Of a stretch of DNA of 15,030 nucleotides, positions 11,164 to 15,030 are shown piece by piece. A program made the position numbers and the translations under genes. The DNA comes from Maribacter sp. GTDB lineage: Bacteria > Bacteroidota > Bacteroidia > Flavobacteriales > Flavobacteriaceae. The DNA lies in assembly GCA_018679695.1 (NCBI GenBank), contig JAHHKH010000101.1, positions 1 to 15,030 of the forward strand. Reading direction: 5' to 3'. Position 1 is the first letter of the stretch; each line of letters opens with the position of its first letter. The notes beneath the pieces are model-generated. The model saw only the letters and a program-made list of their open reading frames with translations, was not told the DNA's origin and ran no database searches.

Positions 11164-14100
11164 TTATCTTAGCCTAAAGAATTGAACGGTGTCATCGTTA
11201 TTGGCAACAACCATGACCAATCCTTCCTTATGTTTCAATAACCCTAATTTTTTGGTATCCTTGCGAGCCAAAAATCCACTTTCATATCCTGGAACGGATG
11301 TAAACCCACCGGTACCATCGCCTAGCATTAATAGACCAATACCAGCATCGTTTCTAGGCGTTTCAATTTCAGATACAAAAAGATTGGAAACTGCCAATAT
11401 ATCTAAATGACCATCATTGTTATAATCCAAGATTGAGGTATCATTAACGTTGGATAATTGCAAAGCATTCGGCAATTGCCTTGTCTTAAACTTGCCATTA
11501 CCCAGATTTTCAACATAGGTAGAAGCAAAAGTATCGGTGACCAGGTGTAAGGAATTCTTTAAATTGTTCTCACCGTAAACCTCATCTATTTCCAAAGAAG
11601 CAAAGAGATCGTATTTTTTTATTTTGTCCTTTAATCCCGGGATTTGTTGGGAAGAACATGAAAACCCGCGTAATGGATAATGCTTATTCTGATTATAATA
11701 CCCCAAAACGATATCGTAATTGCCATTACCATCAAAGTCATTATAGTAAATGTCAAAAGGCTCCTTTTCGGACGTCTTGTACTTGTAGTTCAACCCCAAA
11801 TTACCAGCGATATAATCCATATCGCCATCACCGTCAAAATCCCCTTTATCAAGGCTAAACCACCAACCCCTAGTATGCTCAAGGTCAGGAATGGTCGTTT
11901 TGGCAAATATTCCGTCTTTGTTATCAAAAACAGTTATGGCCATCCACTCGCCCACAACGATTAAATCAACATCCCCATCGGAATCATAATCATCCCAGAC
12001 CGCATCGGTAAGCATTCCAAAATTGATCAGTTCAGGTGCTATTGAATCTGTCTTATTGATCAGTTGGCCATTTTCATTGATGAGTATCATACTAGTGGCA
12101 GGTAAAGGATAATAATGCGGTGCGTGCCTACCTCCTACAAACAAGTCGATATCCCCATCCTTATCAATATCATCAGCGATAACCTTAGAACCACTCATGC
12201 GACCTACTCCCAGAATCGCACCTTTGTTAAAGTCGCCTTTACCGTTATTCATGTATATGCGATCAACATAGTGTAAATCATTCAAAGGATATTCATTGCC
12301 GCCACTTACAACATATAGGTCTTTATAGCCATCCCCATTCACATCAACAAAAAGGGCATCCACATCTTCATAATCATCCTCCCTTTTCCATAGTTCCTCA
12401 GCCCTTTTTACAAATGTCCCATTCCCTTTCTGAATATAAAGGACTGCTTCATGACCAGTTGCCGCACCTATGAATACATCATCCAGGCCGTCATTATCAA
12501 CATCTGCAATGGCCATCGCAGGACCAAATTGTGACATTTTATGGGGCATAAGAATTTGTTTCCCGAAATCATCGAAATCATTCTCTTTATGGGTATGCTT
12601 TAGTGCAAATGTCCCAGTAACCTCCTCAAAATAGGTATCATGAACAGTCGTTTTTTTATCGATCAGCGGTTTGGCCGAGCGCTTATTGATTATCTTCAAG
12701 GTCTGATTTGCAGCTATATCATACCTAACGATGTTATTTGAATTGGGCCATTGTACCTGAATGCTATCTACCATGGTATTATCGCCTAAACCAAAATGTA
12801 CAAATGATTCGCTCGTGGAATAAATTCCCCTGACATTGGTACTTTCACTTACCTGCATCTTCCCTTTAGTGAAGATTTTAACCCGTGAACCGAAAACCGG
12901 TTTACCACTTTCATCCAGTAATGCTATTCGCAGGTAATTGGATTTTGGAAACGTCTCGGAATTATTTCTGTAAACAAAGGCCTTATCATTAATATTATTC
13001 ACTACAATATCCAAATCACCATCATTGTCAAAATCGGCATAGGCCGAACCATTGGAAAACGATTCCTGGTCCAATCCCCATTCCTCGGCTATTTGGATAA
13101 ATTCCAAATCACCTTGGTTTTTATACGCGTAATTCTTTAAGGGCTGCGAGGGCACTAAGGAAAGTGCCTGGTCAAGGTTCAATATATCCCAGATACTGAT
13201 ATCTCCCCCATCAGGATTCTCCATGACCCATTTATTCGCTGTTTCGGTAATATATTGGCCTATTCGTTTGTCAGCGTCAGTATTTCTAATATCACGTAAT
13301 AATCCATTGGTGATATAAGTATCTTTCAATCCATCATTATCAAAATCCGCGATTAGATTTGACCAACTCCAATCCGTGGCGGCCATACCGGTAAACTGCG
13401 CAATATCGCTGAATGTCATGTTGCCATTGTTCAGTTGTAGGGCGTTGTACATATATTGGTAATGACCCCCATCATCAACTACTTTCCAAAAAGAATCAGG
13501 GTTCATACCGCTCATATTGGACTTTAATCTAAAATTGTCCTCGGCAACCATGTCCAGTACAAAAACATCAAGGTAATTATCATTGTTCAAATCGGCCACA
13601 TCAATCCCCATACTGTAGTAAGACATATGGTTCAGGGCTTCATTGGCAACGTTAGTGAAAGTGCCATTCTTATTATTTAAAAAAATGAAATCAGGAGCGT
13701 AAAAATCGTTAGTAACATATATATCCTCCCAACCATCATTATTCAAGTCACTAACAGAAACTGCATTGGGGAATCCGGTTTTATTGATCCCCGTAGATTC
13801 ACTAACCTCAATAAATGAGTTCTTACCCGTATTCCTATAAAGTACCAAATGGTACTCTGGTTTGAGGAGGGTGGTTCCAGAAAATTCTGAGTAGCTACCC
13901 GGATTCGGCGGTTGGGTCAACAATAATAAATCCAAAAATCCATCCTTGTCATAGTCCAGAAAGGTGGCATGCCGGGTTCTTTCTGAATTATCTACCCCAT
14001 ATGCTTTGGCCAATTCCTCGAAAGTACCATCTCCCTTGTTTATATAAAGCAAATTGGTCCTCCATTTGGGTTTATTGTCATAGAGTTCCCTACTCACATA

Positions 14101-14505
14101 AATATCAAGAAATCCGTCGTTATTTACATCGGCGACCGTTACCCCGGTAGACCAGCCCCCGTCATTTTTAATACCTGAAGCCTTGGTGACATCCTTGAAT
14201 CGTAGATTCCCATTGTTGAAAAAGAGTTTATCATCAACGATATTTCCGGCAAAGAATATATCTTGAAGCCCATCATTGTTAAAATCACCAACACCTACAC
14301 CCGCACCCCCATAAAAATTGGAATACAGTAATATATTTCGGCGTTTATTATCCTTTATTTTATTATTGAAATCAATACCCGTTTTGCTAGAATTCAAAAG
14401 GGTAAACCGTTTCTCAACCTGGGCCAATGCCAGGTTCGTCAGCAGAAGAAAACAAAGTGGAGCTGCCAACCATTTCGCAATAGAATCGATAGACCACATA
14501 CTCAA
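11164..14505 (-). CDS. Secreted FG-GAP/VCBS repeat protein with ASPIC/UnbV domain
   Basis: The 1113-residue protein starts with a signal peptide ending ALA-Q (cleavage after about residue 28). It carries about 14 calcium-loop repeats of the type DxNxDGxxD, for example DFNNDGLQD (74-82), DVNNDGFLD (126-134), DFDNDGLKD (387-395) and DFDNDGDLD (491-499), with more in the C-terminal half. Such repeats build integrin-like beta-propellers. Between the two propeller halves, about 536-605, lies an ASPIC/UnbV domain (GSRVKIFTKG, VHFGLGD, IQVQWPN). Proteins of this build are common beside SusC/SusD pairs in Bacteroidetes, and a SusD gene ends 98 nt upstream here. It is probably an extracellular or surface-exposed glycan-binding partner, but the ligand is unknown. 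No type IX sorting domain is obvious at the C-terminus. Confidence 0.92.
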   Translation of the reverse strand: MSMWSIDSIAKWLAAPLCFLLLTNLALAQVEKRFTLLNSSKTGIDFNNKIKDNKRRNILLYSNFYGGAGVGVGDFNNDGLQDIFFAGNIVDDKLFFNNGNLRFKDVTKASGIKNDGGWSTGVTVADVNNDGFLDIYVSRELYDNKPKWRTNLLYINKGDGTFEELAKAYGVDNSERTRHATFLDYDKDGFLDLLLLTQPPNPGSYSEFSGTTLLKPEYHLVLYRNTGKNSFIEVSESTGINKTGFPNAVSVSDLNNDGWEDIYVTNDFYAPDFIFLNNKNGTFTNVANEALNHMSYYSMGIDVADLNNDNYLDVFVLDMVAEDNFRLKSNMSGMNPDSFWKVVDDGGHYQYMYNALQLNNGNMTFSDIAQFTGMAATDWSWSNLIADFDNDGLKDTYITNGLLRDIRNTDADKRIGQYITETANKWVMENPDGGDISIWDILNLDQALSLVPSQPLKNYAYKNQGDLEFIQIAEEWGLDQESFSNGSAYADFDNDGDLDIVVNNINDKAFVYRNNSETFPKSNYLRIALLDESGKPVFGSRVKIFTKGKMQVSESTNVRGIYSTSESFVHFGLGDNTMVDSIQVQWPNSNNIVRYDIAANQTLKIINKRSAKPLIDKKTTVHDTYFEEVTGTFALKHTHKENDFDDFGKQILMPHKMSQFGPAMAIADVDNDGLDDVFIGAATGHEAVLYIQKGNGTFVKRAEELWKREDDYEDVDALFVDVNGDGYKDLYVVSGGNEYPLNDLHYVDRIYMNNGKGDFNKGAILGVGRMSGSKVIADDIDKDGDIDLFVGGRHAPHYYPLPATSMILINENGQLINKTDSIAPELINFGMLTDAVWDDYDSDGDVDLIVVGEWMAITVFDNKDGIFAKTTIPDLEHTRGWWFSLDKGDFDGDGDMDYIAGNLGLNYKYKTSEKEPFDIYYNDFDGNGNYDIVLGYYNQNKHYPLRGFSCSSQQIPGLKDKIKKYDLFASLEIDEVYGENNLKNSLHLVTDTFASTYVENLGNGKFKTRQLPNALQLSNVNDTSILDYNNDGHLDILAVSNLFVSEIETPRNDAGIGLLMLGDGTGGFTSVPGYESGFLARKDTKKLGLLKHKEGLVMVVANNDDTVQFFRLR

Positions 14506-14523
14506 TCAAATTATAATAATTAA

Positions 14524-14549
14524 ATAAAGGAGAGTTTCCCCTCCTTTAT
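14524..14549 (-). other. Intercistronic hairpin between susD-like and VCBS genes
   Basis: ATAAAGGAG and CTCCTTTAT form a perfect 9-bp inverted repeat with an 8-nt loop. On the coding strand no long T-run follows, only AT-rich bases, so it may be a weak attenuator or a 3' stabilising element lowering expression of the VCBS gene relative to susD. Confidence 0.5.
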
Positions 14550-14603
14550 CAAACTAACTCTCTCCAAAATTAAATATAAATTGCTTAGAGAACAACTAAA
14601 TGA

Positions 14604-15030
14604 TTATGGTACATCCCACCAAACTCTGGTGGTTAACTCGTCTGGGCCCTGCGCCGAAAGGGCGGCCGCATAATTCTCGGGATTATTACTTTGTTCACTT
14701 ACCGAATATGTTAATCTTCTTGGTATCGTACCATTGGTTACATTACCAGGATAAACAACTGGAACCAAAGCAGGATAACCCGTTCTCCTCCAATTGGCAA
14801 AAGCCTCATATTCGTTCAGGAATGTCGCTGCCCAATATTGTGTATTGATCTGTTCTAGGGCATTTCCGGCATCAAAAGGATTTGCAAGCAAATAAGCATC
14901 GATATCGGCATCGGCAATAGCACCAGCTGGTCCGTATAATTCAAGCATTTTCATCGCCGCCCTAACCCCTGCATTATAGTGGGGTTCTGGATCTCCGCCT
15001 GCAAGACCCCAACGTTCAGCAGCCTCAGCC
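14604..15030 (-). CDS. SusD/RagB family outer-membrane lipoprotein, C-terminal part
   Basis: The frame is open to the right edge and shows the last 141 residues of a SusD-like protein. Recognisable parts are EAAERWGL and HYNAGVRAAMKML near the edge, NTQYWAATFLNEYEAFANWRRTGYP in the middle, and IPRRLTYSVSEQSNNPENY followed by TRVWWD at the C-terminus. This ending is typical of the SusD-like group-2 family (PF12771 type). These lipoproteins cap SusC-type TonB-dependent transporters and bind oligosaccharides or other polymers at the cell surface. The N-terminus, signal peptide and the expected susC partner lie outside the window. The downstream VCBS gene on the same strand probably belongs to the same operon. 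Substrate cannot be inferred. Confidence 0.93.
   Translation of the reverse strand, partial: AEAAERWGLAGGDPEPHYNAGVRAAMKMLELYGPAGAIADADIDAYLLANPFDAGNALEQINTQYWAATFLNEYEAFANWRRTGYPALVPVVYPGNVTNGTIPRRLTYSVSEQSNNPENYAAALSAQGPDELTTRVWWDVP

Noticed and set aside
11658..11964. Plus-strand ORFs of 66 and 94 codons in the VCBS gene
   Set aside because: They mirror the repeated Asp/Asn-Gly loops on the opposite strand and carry no independent signal.

Overview
The window looks like a chromosomal segment of a member of the Bacteroidota, most likely a marine-type Flavobacteriaceae. Four things point there: a type III and a type II glutamine synthetase side by side, a SusD/VCBS pair, many perfect Bacteroidetes-type -7 boxes (TAnnTTTG) close to start codons, and AT-rich spacers. 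No genus can be named from sequence alone.

Layout. 1-873 (minus): 5' part of a PurM-like AIR synthetase, running off the left edge. 977-3163 (minus): type III glutamine synthetase (GlnN), diverging from 3377-4402 (plus), a type II glutamine synthetase. The shared 213-bp spacer carries a GGGGTAT inverted repeat plus a third half-site. 4456-5394 (minus): a YrbG-like Ca2+/Na+ antiporter. 5555-9104 (plus): a three-gene operon of a secreted serine hydrolase with C-terminal TPRs, a BlaI-type repressor and a BlaR-like M56 membrane metallopeptidase. In front of it is a strictly 20-bp periodic array of AACTA/TAGTT half-sites that abuts the -7 box and is a strong candidate for the BlaI operator. 9105-9637: AT-rich spacer with two terminators and a possible 20-residue hydrophobic ORF. 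9638-9790 (plus): a 50-residue basic protein whose stop overlaps that of apt (9787-10299, minus).

The most unusual part is 10320-11085. A good tRNA promoter drives a broken 5' half of tRNA-Arg whose D-loop is split by two 19-nt hairpin inserts. Next comes a small GIY-YIG nuclease gene whose last codons and stop lie inside an intact tRNA-Arg(ACG). Downstream are two further copies of the tRNA 3' end, each next to a 6-3-6 hairpin or a terminator. This reads as repeated invasion of one tRNA gene by a small nuclease cassette and hairpin mini-elements, with the tRNA kept intact each time.

11164-14505 (minus): a 1113-residue secreted FG-GAP/VCBS protein with an ASPIC/UnbV domain. It follows the 3' end of a SusD/RagB lipoprotein gene (14604-15030, minus) that runs off the right edge. 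Together they form the tail of a Sus-like outer-membrane uptake locus.

In functional terms the left part serves nitrogen assimilation and purine synthesis, with apt adding purine salvage. The middle is a proteolytically controlled envelope-sensing operon, and the right end is outer-membrane nutrient uptake. All assignments rest on reading motifs by eye; no database search was run.
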